From: Pseudomonadota bacterium
Lineage (GTDB): Bacteria; Desulfobacterota; Desulfobulbia; Desulfobulbales; JAGXFP01
Length of the DNA stretch: 64,000 nt
Direction: 5' to 3'
Assembly: GCA_018823285.1 (NCBI GenBank)
Contig: JAHJIQ010000042.1
Coordinates: 60,315 to 124,314 of the forward strand
Shown: positions 1-9,721 of the stretch, piece after piece
How positions within the stretch are numbered: position 1 is the stretch's first letter
How the letters are laid out: the number at the start of each line of letters is the position of its first letter
Position numbers and translations under genes: made by a program
The notes under the pieces: generated by a model
Seen by the model: only the letters and a program-made list of their open reading frames with translations
Database searches by the model: none
What the model was told of the DNA's origin: nothing

Positions 1-281
1 CCATTGAAACCAAGGGCGAGATCACCATCGAAACCTTTACTGAAGAAGACCGGGTGAAGGTCAGGATCACCGATACCGGTTGCGGCATCCCGGAAAAGAT
101 CCGGGGCAGGATCTTTGAGCCCTTTTTCACCACCAAGGAGGTCGGCAAGGGCACCGGGCTCGGAATGTCGATTGCCTACGACATCGTCAAGAAGCACGAA
201 GGGGAGATCTCTTTTGAAACGGAGATCGGCAAGGGAACGGCGTTCACGGTCAGCCTGCCGGCGGTGGCGGAGGAGATTTGA
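1..281 (+). CDS. Sensor histidine kinase, C-terminal fragment
   Basis: The reading frame is open from the left edge (codons from base 3), so only the last 92 or so residues of a histidine kinase are present. They form the end of the HATPase_c domain: G1 box DTGCGIP, F box [10 protein letters not shown] and G2 box [11 protein letters not shown]. The fragment is strikingly similar to the C-terminus of the Cache kinase ending at 4143, which suggests a recent paralogue. A downstream GTG at 54 can only be an internal codon, because the family signature begins upstream of it. The sensor input and phosphoacceptor His lie outside the window. Confidence 0.9.
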   Translation, partial: IETKGEITIETFTEEDRVKVRITDTGCGIPEKIRGRIFEPFFTTKEVGKGTGLGMSIAYDIVKKHEGEISFETEIGKGTAFTVSLPAVAEEI

Positions 282-311
282 GGGTGAAAAATGATGCGTG
301 AGGTGTGAAGA

Positions 312-1484
312 ATGGTGGGGATCATTCAGGATCTTACCGACGGAAAGAGCACGAAAACCGCCCTGCGTGACAGTGGGGATCTGTATCGCTCGCTGGTGGA
401 ATCCACCTCGGCCGTAGCCTGGGAAATGGACATGCAGAGCCTGAAGTTCACCTATGTCAGTCCGGCGGTTGAAAAGGTTCTCGGATACAAGCCGGAGGAA
501 TGGGCCGATTTTGATTTCTGGGCCGATCGTGTCCATCCCGGGGACCGTGATCAGGCGGTCAACTTCTGCATGGTCGAGACCAGGGAGGGGCGAGACCACG
601 AGTTTGAATACCGTTTCATTGCAGCAGATGGGGATGTGGTCTGGATCCGGGACATTGTTTCGCTTGTCCATGAGAACGGAGCTGTCAGCGCCCTTCGCGG
701 CTTTTTTCTGGATATTACCGCACTCAAGGAAACTTATGCGCGACTGGACAGGTCGAATAAAGAACTTGAGGCGCTGGTCGAAGAGCGGAGCAGGGAAACC
801 ATGGACCTGCAGAAAGAGCTGCTGATCCAGGAAAAACTTGCTGAAGTGGGCCGTCTCGCTGCCGGGGTCAGGCATGATCTCAGAAACCCCCTGGGGGTGA
901 TCAGCAATTCGATCTATTACCTGAAGATGAAACTCGGTGGATCCGGAGATGAAAAGGTCCTGAAGCACCTCGCCCTGATTGAAAAAGAATCCGATCGCTG
1001 TAACGAGATCATCAGCGAGCTCCTTGATTTCTCAAAGGTCATGAGTCCGAACAAGGTGGAAACAGTGATGAGTGCATTTTTACAGGAACAGCTGGAAGTC
1101 ATGAATCTGTCGCCGGGGATTGTTGTCCGGTTTGCATGCGAAGATGCATGCCTCAAGGCGATGATCGATCCCGGTCAGATTTCCAGGGTGGTCAGAAATC
1201 TCGTCGGAAATGCGGTCCAGGCCATGGCGGGGGAAGGTGAACTTGCGGTCTCCTGTTGCCGGCAGGGAGAGCTGGTTGCCATGTCCTTTACGGACAACGG
1301 CAAGGGAATTCCCGCCGGGAACCTGATCCGGATCTTCGACCCTCTTTTTTCCACCAGGGAGAATGGAATGGGGATGGGGCTTGCCAATGTAAGAAACTTC
1401 GTCAATCTGCACGGAGGAGATGTTGAAGTGATCAGTGAAGAAGGGCACGGGGCAACCTTTACCGTTCGACTCCCGGCCTCTTGA
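312..1484 (+). CDS. PAS-domain sensor histidine kinase
   Basis: A 390-residue soluble kinase with no membrane segment. A PAS domain spans roughly residues 20-135 (YVSPAVEKVLGYKPEEW, then the PAC-like EYRFIAADGDVVWIRD). It is followed by a short coiled coil and a HisKA domain with phosphoacceptor in RHDLRNPL near residue 188. The HATPase domain has N box NLVGNAVQAM near 295, G1 DNGKGIP near 326 and G2 GMGMGLA near 352. The ATG at 312 has GAGGTG about eight bases upstream. It starts 30 bases after the preceding kinase fragment and 40 bases before the next kinase, so co-transcription is likely. Its cognate regulator is not identifiable from position alone. Confidence 0.9.
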   Translation: MVGIIQDLTDGKSTKTALRDSGDLYRSLVESTSAVAWEMDMQSLKFTYVSPAVEKVLGYKPEEWADFDFWADRVHPGDRDQAVNFCMVETREGRDHEFEYRFIAADGDVVWIRDIVSLVHENGAVSALRGFFLDITALKETYARLDRSNKELEALVEERSRETMDLQKELLIQEKLAEVGRLAAGVRHDLRNPLGVISNSIYYLKMKLGGSGDEKVLKHLALIEKESDRCNEIISELLDFSKVMSPNKVETVMSAFLQEQLEVMNLSPGIVVRFACEDACLKAMIDPGQISRVVRNLVGNAVQAMAGEGELAVSCCRQGELVAMSFTDNGKGIPAGNLIRIFDPLFSTRENGMGMGLANVRNFVNLHGGDVEVISEEGHGATFTVRLPAS

Positions 1485-1524
1485 TGACTAAGAGAAAATT
1501 TCATCGGATCGGGTACTCAATTTT

Positions 1525-4143
1525 ATGAAACTGAATCGGATCATTCTTTTACTGACTGCGATAACCCTTGCCGCGATCATTGCCAGCGGGTCGCTGTTTT
1601 ATTTCAACCTGCATAACAGTGCGCTCAGCGAGACCCATCTTGCCGCCGAAATCAATGTCAGGAAGCTTGCGGAAAAACTGGATACGGTGATCATGGACCA
1701 TCACCAGATCATTCTGGCCATTGCCGGGGTCTGGGAGGTGAAAAAGGCGGTCAGGGAAACCGAGAAGGACCTCCTGGAATTCGCCAACGAGGCCCTCAAA
1801 CATTTCCAGACCTCCCTGAATGGTGAGGTGCTGTACCTGATGGACCAGGACGGAACCGTGCGGGCGTCGTCAAACTATGACGAGGCGGGGAGTTTTGTCG
1901 GCAAAAACTATGCTTTCCGCCCCTATTTTAAAGAGGCGATCAACGGAAAATTCGGGGCGTATCCAGCCCTGGGGGTGACCACCAATCAACGGGGGCTGTA
2001 TTTGAGCTGTCCGGTTTACCCCGATGAGAACGGCGTGGTGGGCGGGGTCCTGGTGTTCAAGATCTCGACGGACCATTTCCAGGATGAACTGAGTGTTGAT
2101 ACCGACGGGCTTTATCTTCTGGCCAGCCCGGAAGGGTTGATTTTCATGTCGACCTTTGAAAAGTTCAATTCCGAAACCTTGTGGCCGCTTGATAAGGATA
2201 CGGAAGGAAAAATCATATCGGGCCGGCAGTTCGGCAAAGGCCCCTGGCCGTGGAGCGGGTTTTCGTTTTCGCCGGGGAATCGGATGGAGCACAGGGTCCG
2301 TGATCAGGAAGGCTCCGGTTTTATGGTCCATAAACATGAAGTGAAGCGGCTCCCCGGCTGGCGAATGATCTATCTTCACGATACGGGATTGATCTTCGAA
2401 CGCACCGAGAAGCCGATGCTCAGAACGGTCGGTTCGGCGGTGCTCGCTCTCTGCCTTCTTTTTTCCCTTCTTGCCACATTTCTCTATCGTTTTGCCACCA
2501 AAGAAATCATGCGGCGCCAGCATGCCGAGAAGGAACTGCAGAACGTGTTCAGCGCTGTGGAGAAAGCGAAAAAGGAATGGGAGGGAGCGCTGGACAGTAT
2601 CGATGACATGATCGTCATTGTTGATGAAAGCGGCATCATTAAAAGACTGAACAGGCCGTTTGCCAAATTCACCGGCGACTCTTACCGCGAGATTATCGGC
2701 CGGGAGTGGTCCGCGATTTTTGCCCGGTATGCTCTCTCAACCGGGAAGGAGTTTGTGCCGACCGAACCGCAGAAGCTCTGGCACGAGAAATCAAAAAGCT
2801 GGCTCGTTGTGACCCGGTTTGATCTTGAAACAAAAAAGGGCGACGGGGTTTCCGGTTTTATCATGACGATCAGTGATGAAACTGCCCTCTACGGCGTAAT
2901 CAGCGAACTCGACCAGCGGAACTATCAGATCGAGGAAAACCGGGCCAAACTTGAAAAGGCGCTCGAAGAGTTGTCGTCGATCATCAGGAAGGTTTCGGAG
3001 GAAAAAGACTTCAAGGTCCGGTTCCGCACCCCTGATTTTCCGTCGTGCTTTGAAATCCTGGGATGTACCAAAACCGATTGCAAGTGCTACGGGGAAGAGG
3101 GCGAATACTGCTGGATGGTTTCGGGGACTCTCTGTGAATGCAGTGCGGAAGATGGAGTGGAAAACGGGGTCAAGAAGAGCTGTCTGGGTTGCGAAGTATA
3201 CAAAACAGCCTCCCGGGATCCGATCTGCCGGATCGGTGAAGAGTTCAACCACATGATGCATATTCTCGAACACAAGAACAATGAACTGCAGGGTGCATAT
3301 CAGGAACTGAAACAGGCGCAGTCGCAGATCCTCCAGCAGGAGAAGATGGCCTCGGTGGGGCAACTGGCCGCGGGGGTCGCCCACGAGATCAACAACCCGA
3401 TGGGTTTTATCGGCAGCAATTTAACGAGCCTCGGCAAGTACAGCGAAAAGCTGACCGAATTTATCAGGCTGCAGGGTGAAATGCTCGAAAAATTAAACGA
3501 TCCGACAACCATGGCCGAGCTGCAGGAGGTCCGGAAAAAGCTCAAACTCGATTTTATCGTAGAAGACATGCACGACCTGATTACCGAATCCCTGGACGGC
3601 GCCGACCGGGTGAAAAAGATCGTCATGGGGCTCAAGAATTTTTCAAGGGTTGACCAGGCCGAACAGCAGATGGCGAACATGAACGAGTGCGTCGACTCAA
3701 CCCTGAACGTGGTCTGGAATGAACTGAAGTATAAATGCACGGTGGAAAAGGACTACGGCGATATCCCGCAGATCATGTGCTTCCCCCAGCAGTTGAACCA
3801 GGTCTTCATGAACATGCTGGTCAACGGGGCCCAGGCCATTGAGGAGCAGGGGGTGATCACCATCAGGACCTTCGCGGAGGACGGGTTCGTGAACGTGGCG
3901 ATCAGCGACACCGGCTGCGGCATTTCCCCCGAACACCGGAAGCGGATCTTCGAGCCCTTCTTCACCACCAAGGACGTGGGCAAGGGCACCGGGCTCGGGA
4001 TGTCGATTGCCTGGGACATCGTCAAGAAACACGGCGGCGAGATCCTGATCGACAGTGAAATGGGTAAAGGGAGCACGTTTACGGTCAAGCTGCCGGTGGA
4101 GAGGGAAGCGGGAGTCCAAGGAACCGATGAGGAAAGTATTTGA
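1525..4143 (+). CDS. Membrane histidine kinase: Cache, PAS and cysteine-rich two-CW-like domain
   Basis: An 872-residue kinase. TM1 is about residues 5-27, followed by a periplasmic double-Cache-like sensor (about 33-300) and TM2 (about 300-322, [17 protein letters not shown]). A PAS domain lies at about 348-470. Residues about 507-565 hold a cysteine-rich module with [22 protein letters not shown] and CLGCEVYK, resembling the 'two-CW' domain of deltaproteobacterial signalling proteins. Metal or redox sensing is only inferred. HisKA has AHEINNP near 616. HATPase has [15 protein letters not shown] and GKGTGLGMS. Extracytoplasmic ligand sensing by Cache plus a cytoplasmic Cys module suggests two inputs. 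The start has only a weak ribosome site. Confidence 0.9.
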   Translation: MKLNRIILLLTAITLAAIIASGSLFYFNLHNSALSETHLAAEINVRKLAEKLDTVIMDHHQIILAIAGVWEVKKAVRETEKDLLEFANEALKHFQTSLNGEVLYLMDQDGTVRASSNYDEAGSFVGKNYAFRPYFKEAINGKFGAYPALGVTTNQRGLYLSCPVYPDENGVVGGVLVFKISTDHFQDELSVDTDGLYLLASPEGLIFMSTFEKFNSETLWPLDKDTEGKIISGRQFGKGPWPWSGFSFSPGNRMEHRVRDQEGSGFMVHKHEVKRLPGWRMIYLHDTGLIFERTEKPMLRTVGSAVLALCLLFSLLATFLYRFATKEIMRRQHAEKELQNVFSAVEKAKKEWEGALDSIDDMIVIVDESGIIKRLNRPFAKFTGDSYREIIGREWSAIFARYALSTGKEFVPTEPQKLWHEKSKSWLVVTRFDLETKKGDGVSGFIMTISDETALYGVISELDQRNYQIEENRAKLEKALEELSSIIRKVSEEKDFKVRFRTPDFPSCFEILGCTKTDCKCYGEEGEYCWMVSGTLCECSAEDGVENGVKKSCLGCEVYKTASRDPICRIGEEFNHMMHILEHKNNELQGAYQELKQAQSQILQQEKMASVGQLAAGVAHEINNPMGFIGSNLTSLGKYSEKLTEFIRLQGEMLEKLNDPTTMAELQEVRKKLKLDFIVEDMHDLITESLDGADRVKKIVMGLKNFSRVDQAEQQMANMNECVDSTLNVVWNELKYKCTVEKDYGDIPQIMCFPQQLNQVFMNMLVNGAQAIEEQGVITIRTFAEDGFVNVAISDTGCGISPEHRKRIFEPFFTTKDVGKGTGLGMSIAWDIVKKHGGEILIDSEMGKGSTFTVKLPVEREAGVQGTDEESI

Positions 4144-4172
4144 AGCGCCTCCGGGTGTGCAGAGTAATACCC

Positions 4173-4291
4173 GTGTGGAGTAGAACTTAAGTTTGGCGAT
4201 CCTTCGACAGGCTCAGGATGAGCGGGCTTCGACAGGCATGGGAGATGATAGATATAAATAGTAATTCCGCTCACTCTGAGCCTGTCGAAGA
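4173..4291 (+). repeat. Composite REP-like inverted repeat
   Basis: The 265-base gap between the Cache kinase and the hybrid kinase holds a copy of TTCGACAGGCTCAGGATGAG at 4203-4222. An inverted copy at 4268-4291 gives arms of about 24 bases with 22 matches around a loop of about 42 bases. Just upstream (4173-4196) is GTGTGGAGTAGAACTTAAG followed by TTTGG, which recurs inverted at 14544-14567 next to another copy of the same repeat. The two parts therefore travel as one composite unit. No gene is visible in the gap. Confidence 0.85.
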
Positions 4292-4408
4292 GTCATTGGC
4301 TGAAATTGAGCGGTAATCAGATAAAAAGATGACAGCTCTCATTGGAATGTCTTTTCTCTTCAGGCACTGCATTTCGATCTTGCAGGTCAGTCATAGAAAA
4401 GGAAACAA

Positions 4409-6343
4409 ATGCAGTCGATAAAAATACTCATAATCGATGACGAAGCGGGGATCTGCGAGACCCTGGTTGATATTTTAGAAGCCAAGGGGTTTCTCCCCGT
4501 GGCCGTGCAAACCGGCCGGGATGGAGTGAAGATCGCAGGAGAAACAGAGTTTGATGTGGCGCTGATCGACCTCAAGCTGCCCGACATGGATGGTTTCGAG
4601 GTTTTCAAGGCCCTCAGGCAGGTCCAGCCGGAACTGATCTGCATCTTTATCACCGGCTACGCCTCGGCCCAGAATGCCATCACCGCATTAAAGCAGGGAG
4701 CGGCGGGCTACTATATCAAACCGCTGGCGATCGATGAACTCCTGCACGGGATCAAGGAGGCGCTGGAAAAGAGAACGCTGCGGGAAAATCTGGCCGATTC
4801 CGAATCCCGCTACCGGGAGCTGCTGAGTGCCTCGAAAGACGCCATTGTTTCAGTGGATGACCATGGCCTGGTTTTTCACTGGAACCAGGCGGCAACCACC
4901 ATCTTCGGCTATACCGTAGAGGAAATGATGGGTCGTTCGGTGTTCCTGATCATTCCGGAGCGCTATCGTGAAAGACATGCCGGGGGCATGGAAAGGGTCA
5001 GGGAAAACGGGAAGACCATCTACAGTGGCAATGTTTTTGAAGTCTTCGGTTTGAAAAAAGACGGCACGGAAGTCCCCCTCGAACTCTCTCTTTCAAGATG
5101 GCAGACCGGGCGCCAGACATATTTCACCGGGATTGTCCGGGACATCAGTGAACGGATCAATCTGGAACGGCAGCTCCGGCAGGCCCAGAAGATGGAGGCG
5201 ATCGGCACCCTGGCCGGCGGCATCGCCCATGACTTCAATAATCTCCTGAGCATTATCGGCGGCTATACGGAAATGGCCAGACGGGCGCTTGCTCCCGACA
5301 GTGAAATCTATGCGGACCTGACCGCCGTGGCCAATGCCACCCACCGGGCAACGGAGCTGGTCAAGCAGATCCTGACCATCGCCCGCCAGAGCGAGGGCAA
5401 GGGGAAAAAGCCGCTTCTTCTCCAGAGTTTATTGAAAGAGACGGTCAAGATGCTGCGCGGCACCATTCCGACCACCATTCAATTCAAGATTGAGATCAAT
5501 GAATATTGCCGGCCGATCATGGCCGACCAGAGCCAGATCCATCAGGTCCTGATGAATCTCGCCACCAACGCCTACCATGCGATGCGTGATGAAGGGGGCA
5601 TCCTGTCGGTGAAACTCGGCGAGATTCATGATCCGCCCGGATTACCCGGAGGAAATTATCTGTGCCTGGAAATCTCGGACACGGGTTGCGGGATTGAGGA
5701 ACATATTCTCGAACGGATTTTCGAGCCCTATTTCACCACCAAGAAAGTGGGCGAGGGGACCGGCCTCGGTCTTGCGACCACCCACGCCATCGTTCAGGCG
5801 CATCACGGGTATATTGATGTTGAAAGTGAACCCGGCCAGGGGACCGGTTTCAGGGTCCTGCTGCCGGTTCTGGAGGAAGCTGCCGGGATCCTTCCGGCGG
5901 AGGACAGACTGCAGAAGATTGCTTCATTCGACGGGATGCTGCTTCTGGTCGATGACGACGGAAACATTCTTGCCGCCTGTGCAAAAATGCTTTCGGTAAT
6001 GGGCTGCGGCGTTGAAACCTGCCACTCCGGCGCTGAGGCCCTCAAGGTTTTCAGGGCTGATCCCGACAGGTTTGATCTGGTCATCACCGACTTTGTGATG
6101 CCGGAAATGGACGGTCTCGACCTGGCCGGGAAGATGCTCGATATCAGGCCGGAACTGCCGGTGGTCATGATCACCGGCTACAACGAGAATATCAATGAGG
6201 AAAAGGCCCGCATGGCGGGAGTGAAGGCGCTTTTGCATAAACCCCTGGACATGAAGATGCTGTCGGACACCCTGAAGAAATATCTGCACGTTGTGAAAGA
6301 TACCTATGGAGGCCTGCATGGGAAGGATCTGGATAGATTATAA
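4409..6343 (+). CDS. Hybrid histidine kinase REC-PAS-HK-REC
   Basis: 644 residues. An N-terminal receiver (about 4-125) has acidic pair DDE, phospho-Asp near 53 (ALIDLKLP) and Lys near 103 (YIKPL). A PAS domain follows (about 133-250, with [11 protein letters not shown]). HisKA has AHDFNNLL near 273. HATPase has [15 protein letters not shown] and [11 protein letters not shown]-terminal receiver (about 522-635) has [10 protein letters not shown] near 561 and LHKPLD near 611. Both receivers look phosphorylatable, so it is probably a phosphorelay node rather than a simple kinase. No membrane segments are seen. AAGGAAAC lies just before the ATG. Its end overlaps the next gene by 26 bases, implying translational coupling. 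Confidence 0.92.
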   Translation: MQSIKILIIDDEAGICETLVDILEAKGFLPVAVQTGRDGVKIAGETEFDVALIDLKLPDMDGFEVFKALRQVQPELICIFITGYASAQNAITALKQGAAGYYIKPLAIDELLHGIKEALEKRTLRENLADSESRYRELLSASKDAIVSVDDHGLVFHWNQAATTIFGYTVEEMMGRSVFLIIPERYRERHAGGMERVRENGKTIYSGNVFEVFGLKKDGTEVPLELSLSRWQTGRQTYFTGIVRDISERINLERQLRQAQKMEAIGTLAGGIAHDFNNLLSIIGGYTEMARRALAPDSEIYADLTAVANATHRATELVKQILTIARQSEGKGKKPLLLQSLLKETVKMLRGTIPTTIQFKIEINEYCRPIMADQSQIHQVLMNLATNAYHAMRDEGGILSVKLGEIHDPPGLPGGNYLCLEISDTGCGIEEHILERIFEPYFTTKKVGEGTGLGLATTHAIVQAHHGYIDVESEPGQGTGFRVLLPVLEEAAGILPAEDRLQKIASFDGMLLLVDDDGNILAACAKMLSVMGCGVETCHSGAEALKVFRADPDRFDLVITDFVMPEMDGLDLAGKMLDIRPELPVVMITGYNENINEEKARMAGVKALLHKPLDMKMLSDTLKKYLHVVKDTYGGLHGKDLDRL

Positions 6344-7010
6344 GTTTTCCTGGCAGGGCGGCAGGGCAGCCTTTGCCCTGGAGCTTGATGACGAGACCAT
6401 CTCTCTCTGCAACAAGGAGCTTGCCGAGCCTCCGTTCTGGACCAGGCTTGATTTCTACCAGTGTCCGAACTGCCCCCTGCAAACAGACCGGGTGACCTAT
6501 TGCCCGGCGGCCATTGCCCTGATCCCGGTGATCAACTGTTTCGAAGGGGTTGTCTCCCATGACGAGATGCATCTTGAGGTGATCACCGAAGAGCGGCGGG
6601 TTCTGCAGAAGACCTCGGCCCAGCGGGCGATCGGCTCGATGATGGGGCTGGTCTTTGCCACCAGCGGCTGCCCGCACACCAAGTATTTCCGGCCCATGGC
6701 CAGGCACCATCTGCCTTTGGCGAACAGCGACGAGACCATCATGCGCGCCGTTTCCATGTATCTGCTGGCCCAGTACTTCAGGGCGAACATCGGTGAAACG
6801 CCGGACCTCAAGCTGGAAGGGCTGGGGAAAATCTACAAGGAGATCCAGGTGGTCAACATGGCGATGGCGGAAAGGCTCCGGGCCGCGGTCGGCGCCGATT
6901 CGTCGATCAACGCGGTGATCCTGCTTGATATGTACGCGAAGGCAATGCCGTACGTGATCGAGGATGCGCTGGAAGAGATCCGGTATCTCTTCCGGGCGTA
7001 TCTGGAATGA
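6318..7010 (+). CDS. Conserved protein of unknown function (possibly DUF6901 family)
   Basis: About 230 residues. An ATG at 6318 is preferred over one at 6306 because GGAGG (6308-6312) sits five bases ahead of it. The start overlaps the end of the hybrid kinase. The protein begins IWIDYKFSW and has a central conserved-looking block with cysteine motifs CPNCPLQ and YCPAAIALIPV, then SGCPHTKYFRPMARHH and a helical C-terminus. I associate this pattern with an uncharacterised family (perhaps DUF6901) found next to signalling genes, but the name is from memory. The coupling suggests that it works with the kinase, for example as a target or partner. No catalytic motif was recognised. Confidence 0.75.
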   Translation: MGRIWIDYKFSWQGGRAAFALELDDETISLCNKELAEPPFWTRLDFYQCPNCPLQTDRVTYCPAAIALIPVINCFEGVVSHDEMHLEVITEERRVLQKTSAQRAIGSMMGLVFATSGCPHTKYFRPMARHHLPLANSDETIMRAVSMYLLAQYFRANIGETPDLKLEGLGKIYKEIQVVNMAMAERLRAAVGADSSINAVILLDMYAKAMPYVIEDALEEIRYLFRAYLE

Positions 7011-7023
7011 GAGGTGGTGATTG

Positions 7024-7065
7024 AAAATGCAAAATGCAAAATGCAAAATGCAAAATGTAAAATGC
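7024..7065 (+). repeat. Heptanucleotide tandem repeat (AAAATGC)6
   Basis: Six consecutive seven-base units, five AAAATGC and one AAAATGT, start 13 bases after the stop codon of the upstream gene. The array resembles the short tandemly repeated repetitive (STRR) heptamers known from cyanobacteria. The same unit reappears at 14204-14315, and inverted at 14718-14745. No coding meaning is apparent. Confidence 0.95.
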
Positions 7066-7076
7066 AAAGTGAAAGG

Positions 7077-7300
7077 ATGATCCTTCGACAGGCTCAGGAT
7101 GAGCGGGTTTCGACTGACTCGGGATGATCCTTCGACAGGCTCGGGATGAGCGGGTTTCGACTGACTCGGGATGATCCTTCGACTGGCTCAGGATGAGCGG
7201 GATGCGACTGGCAGCGGGGAGACAGGCATGCCGGCTTCCGCACTTCCGCTCACCCTGAGCTTGTCGAAGGGAGCCAGTCGAAGGGAGCTTGGCGAAGGAT
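7077..7300 (+). repeat. REP-like repeats including a 47-bp tandem array
   Basis: TTCGACAGGCTCAGGATGAG-type repeats occur three times in a row with an exact period of 47 bases (copies near 7081, 7128 and 7175). The third copy diverges after GAGCGG. Inverted copies follow at about 7244-7300 (CTCACCCTGAGCTTGTCGAA). The spacer GTTTCGACTGACTCGGGATG is part of the tandem unit. The remainder of the gap up to 7513 is AT-rich and shows nothing coding. A promoter for the HDOD gene may lie there but none is clear. Confidence 0.9.
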
Positions 7301-7513
7301 GCCTGGATATGGTGTGCCTGCGGAATTGTCAAGGAGCAATTGGCTGGGATTTTGTGAAAATCATTTTGCATTATTTACTTTTCAGTCTCTTCTTTTGCCT
7401 GCCGCCTTCTGATTTTCATTTTGCTTATGGCTAAGCCATCGTGATAGGATTTTTAAAGATGTGAGAGGTGAGATGTGATTTCTTGAATCGATAGGAGCTC
7501 GGACTGAACTGAT

Positions 7514-8362
7514 ATGGAACTGAAAGAACTGATCAAAAAGAGCCGGGACCTGCCGTCGCTGCCCACCATTGCGGTGCAGATCAATGCCGAGATCGCAAAA
7601 GAGTCCCTCACCGCCAAATCCATTGCCGCCATCATTTCCCGTGACCTGTCTCTGGTCGCTAAAATTCTGAAGATGGCGAACTCCGCTTTCTACGGCCTGT
7701 CAAGCCAGGTCGATACCATCGAGAGGGCGGTGATGGTCCTCGGCATGACTTCGGTCAAGAGTCTTGCGATGACCCTTTCCGTCTCCTCGTTTTTCAGGGA
7801 AGAGGCCTCCGGCACCATCGATATGGAGGGATTGTGGCATCATAGTCTGGGGTGCGCGATTACCGCCAAAAGCCTGGTCAAGCACGACAAGAATCTTGCT
7901 GAAAACGCCTTCATCTGCGGCATCCTTCATGATATCGGCAAGATCGTGATCGCAAATCTGATGCCCGAAGAGATGATGATGATCATGGGGACCGTTGCCG
8001 AAAACCATATCAGGCAGAGTGATGCCGAGAGGGAGGTGCTCGGGTTTGATCATGCTCAAGTTGGCGCGGAGCTTGCCAGGAGCTGGCATTTCCCGAGGGA
8101 ATATATCGACGCCATCGCCCATCACCATCAACCCTCCTTTGCCGGAGACGAAACACCGGGTGGCAGAATCATGGGCGCCGCCCTGGTCATGGCCAACCGG
8201 ATCAGCAAGGTGAAGGCGCTCGGGATGAGTACCGACCCGGAGAAAGACCTGGTGCCGCAGGAAAGAATGCAGGCGCTGAAGATCAATGATGCGGAACTGG
8301 TCGCCCAGGTGGACCTGGCGATAGCCGAATTCGCGAAGCTTCTCGAAGCATGGGGGCAGTGA
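7514..8362 (+). CDS. HDOD domain signalling protein
   Basis: 282 residues formed almost wholly by an HDOD domain, a catalytically inactive HD relative used in signalling. Typical features are LPSLPTIAVQI at the N-terminus, ISRDLSLVAKILKMANSAFY, the hydrophobic core IERAVMVLGMTSVKSLAM, GILHDIGKIVIANL near residue 138 and HHHQPSF near 205. HDOD proteins commonly sit beside HD-GYP or receiver proteins, as here: the next gene, a REC-HD-GYP protein, starts one base after this stop. An output role is inferred only. AGGAG lies 17 bases upstream of the ATG, which is too far to be a strong ribosome site. Confidence 0.9.
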   Translation: MELKELIKKSRDLPSLPTIAVQINAEIAKESLTAKSIAAIISRDLSLVAKILKMANSAFYGLSSQVDTIERAVMVLGMTSVKSLAMTLSVSSFFREEASGTIDMEGLWHHSLGCAITAKSLVKHDKNLAENAFICGILHDIGKIVIANLMPEEMMMIMGTVAENHIRQSDAEREVLGFDHAQVGAELARSWHFPREYIDAIAHHHQPSFAGDETPGGRIMGAALVMANRISKVKALGMSTDPEKDLVPQERMQALKINDAELVAQVDLAIAEFAKLLEAWGQ

Positions 8363-8363
8363 A

Positions 8364-9329
8364 ATGGCGGGTGAGAGAATGACCGGAGCCGAAGAGCACA
8401 TCCTTTTTGTTGATGATGAGAGAAACATTCTCAAAGCGGTTGCCCGTCTTCTTGATGATACTCCCTACAGGCTGCTGGTGGCGGCAAATGGTGTGGAAGC
8501 GCTGGACCTGGTGAAAAACAATATCGTCAGTGTGGTCGTTTCCGACAATATCATGCCGGGGATGCTGGGGGTGGAACTCCTTGCCCGGATTCGGACGCTA
8601 TCTCCCGATACCATCCGGATCCTGCTCACCGGCCAGGCGGACCTGCATACCGCCATCGATGCGATCAATCACGGCGAGGTTTTTCGTTTTCTCCTCAAAC
8701 CCTGGGACAATCATGAACTGCTTGCCGTGCTCCGGGAGGCAAGCGACCGTTTTGCCCTGGTCAACAAGCTTCGCCGTTCCGATGAAGCGACCCTTCTTTC
8801 GCTCGCCCAGACCGTGGAGCTGAAGGATGCCTATACCCGAGGGCATTGTGACAACGTGGCAAAGTACAGCCTGATGATTGCCGAAGAGCTTGGTCTTGCT
8901 GATGAGGTTGTTGAAAATATCAGGCATGGCAGCTGGCTCCATGACATCGGCAAGATCGGGGTGCCGGAGTCAATCCTGAACAAAAACGGGCCGCTCACCG
9001 AAGAGGAGTTTGCCGTGGTCCGCCACCACCCGCGCTGGGGAGCCGATGTAGCGCGACAGGCCAGGCTGCACCATACCGTGATCGATATTATTCTCTACCA
9101 TCACGAAAAATTCGGCGGCGGTGGCTACCCCACCGGAATCAGCGGCGAGGAAATCCCCCTGGAGGCCAGGATCGTCGGGGTGGCGGATGTGTTTGACGCC
9201 CTCACCACCGACCGGCCGTATCGGGAAGCCTACAGTATTGAGAAGGCGTGCGGGATATTGAACGACATGCGCGGTTCATCGCTTGAACCGCGGCTGGTGG
9301 AAATCCTGATCGGCAAGGTCGGGGCATGA
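8364..9329 (+). CDS. RpfG-type response regulator, REC-HD-GYP
   Basis: 321 residues. A receiver (about 10-130) has acidic DDE, phospho-Asp in VVSDNIMPG, LLTGQAD and Lys in FLLKPWD. A full HD-GYP domain (about 150-320) has HDIGKIGVP near 193, HHPRWGAD, YHHEKFGGGGYP near 247-257 and the tail VADVFDALTTDRPYR. All metal-binding His/Asp and the GYP signature are present, so an active cyclic-di-GMP phosphodiesterase under phosphorylation control is expected. It is tightly coupled to the HDOD gene. No GGDEF protein is in the window to supply the substrate. Confidence 0.93.
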   Translation: MAGERMTGAEEHILFVDDERNILKAVARLLDDTPYRLLVAANGVEALDLVKNNIVSVVVSDNIMPGMLGVELLARIRTLSPDTIRILLTGQADLHTAIDAINHGEVFRFLLKPWDNHELLAVLREASDRFALVNKLRRSDEATLLSLAQTVELKDAYTRGHCDNVAKYSLMIAEELGLADEVVENIRHGSWLHDIGKIGVPESILNKNGPLTEEEFAVVRHHPRWGADVARQARLHHTVIDIILYHHEKFGGGGYPTGISGEEIPLEARIVGVADVFDALTTDRPYREAYSIEKACGILNDMRGSSLEPRLVEILIGKVGA

Positions 9330-9351
9330 AGGGTGTTGCCGGGGGCTGAAT

Positions 9352-9705
9352 ATGGCGGATGCCGGTGCTTTCAAAATCTGCCCCAGTTGCGGGACCGTCT
9401 GGAACGCGAGGGAGGAATTCCTGGCCGACCGGACCCTGGTGATGAATGGCTATCAGGCGGATTTCCGGACCCTGGAAAATGGTCTGTTTCTTTTTACCCA
9501 TAAGCAGGAGGGATGCAACTCCACCATGGCCGTCAGAGCGGGGGATTTTTCCGATCTGTACACGGGAGTGAAATATACGGAACCGCGGACCGGAATGGAA
9601 GATTGCCCGGGGTACTGCAAAAAGGAAGCACAGCTCGACCGCTGTGCGGCATTGTGTGAATGCGCCTACGTGAGAGAAATTATCCAGATTATCAGGGAAG
9701 AATGA
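9352..9705 (+). CDS. Small cysteine-rich protein, unknown function
   Basis: 117 residues with eight cysteines at positions 10, 13, 55, 85, 89, 98, 102 and 104: an N-terminal CPSC ribbon half, a lone Cys, CPGYC, then CAALCEC. The N-terminal ICPSCGTVWNAREEFLADRTL resembles a zinc ribbon. The C-terminal cluster could bind a second metal or Fe-S centre, but nothing proves it. It sits 22 bases after the REC-HD-GYP gene and 16 bases before the REC-PAS gene, so it is probably part of the same transcript. GGGGG lies seven bases ahead of the ATG. No family name recognised. Confidence 0.8.
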   Translation: MADAGAFKICPSCGTVWNAREEFLADRTLVMNGYQADFRTLENGLFLFTHKQEGCNSTMAVRAGDFSDLYTGVKYTEPRTGMEDCPGYCKKEAQLDRCAALCECAYVREIIQIIREE

Positions 9706-9721
9706 AGAGCGGGTAACGGGT

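Noticed and set aside
7024..7065. CRISPR array
   Set aside because: Repeat unit is only seven bases with no spacers; no cas gene in the window.
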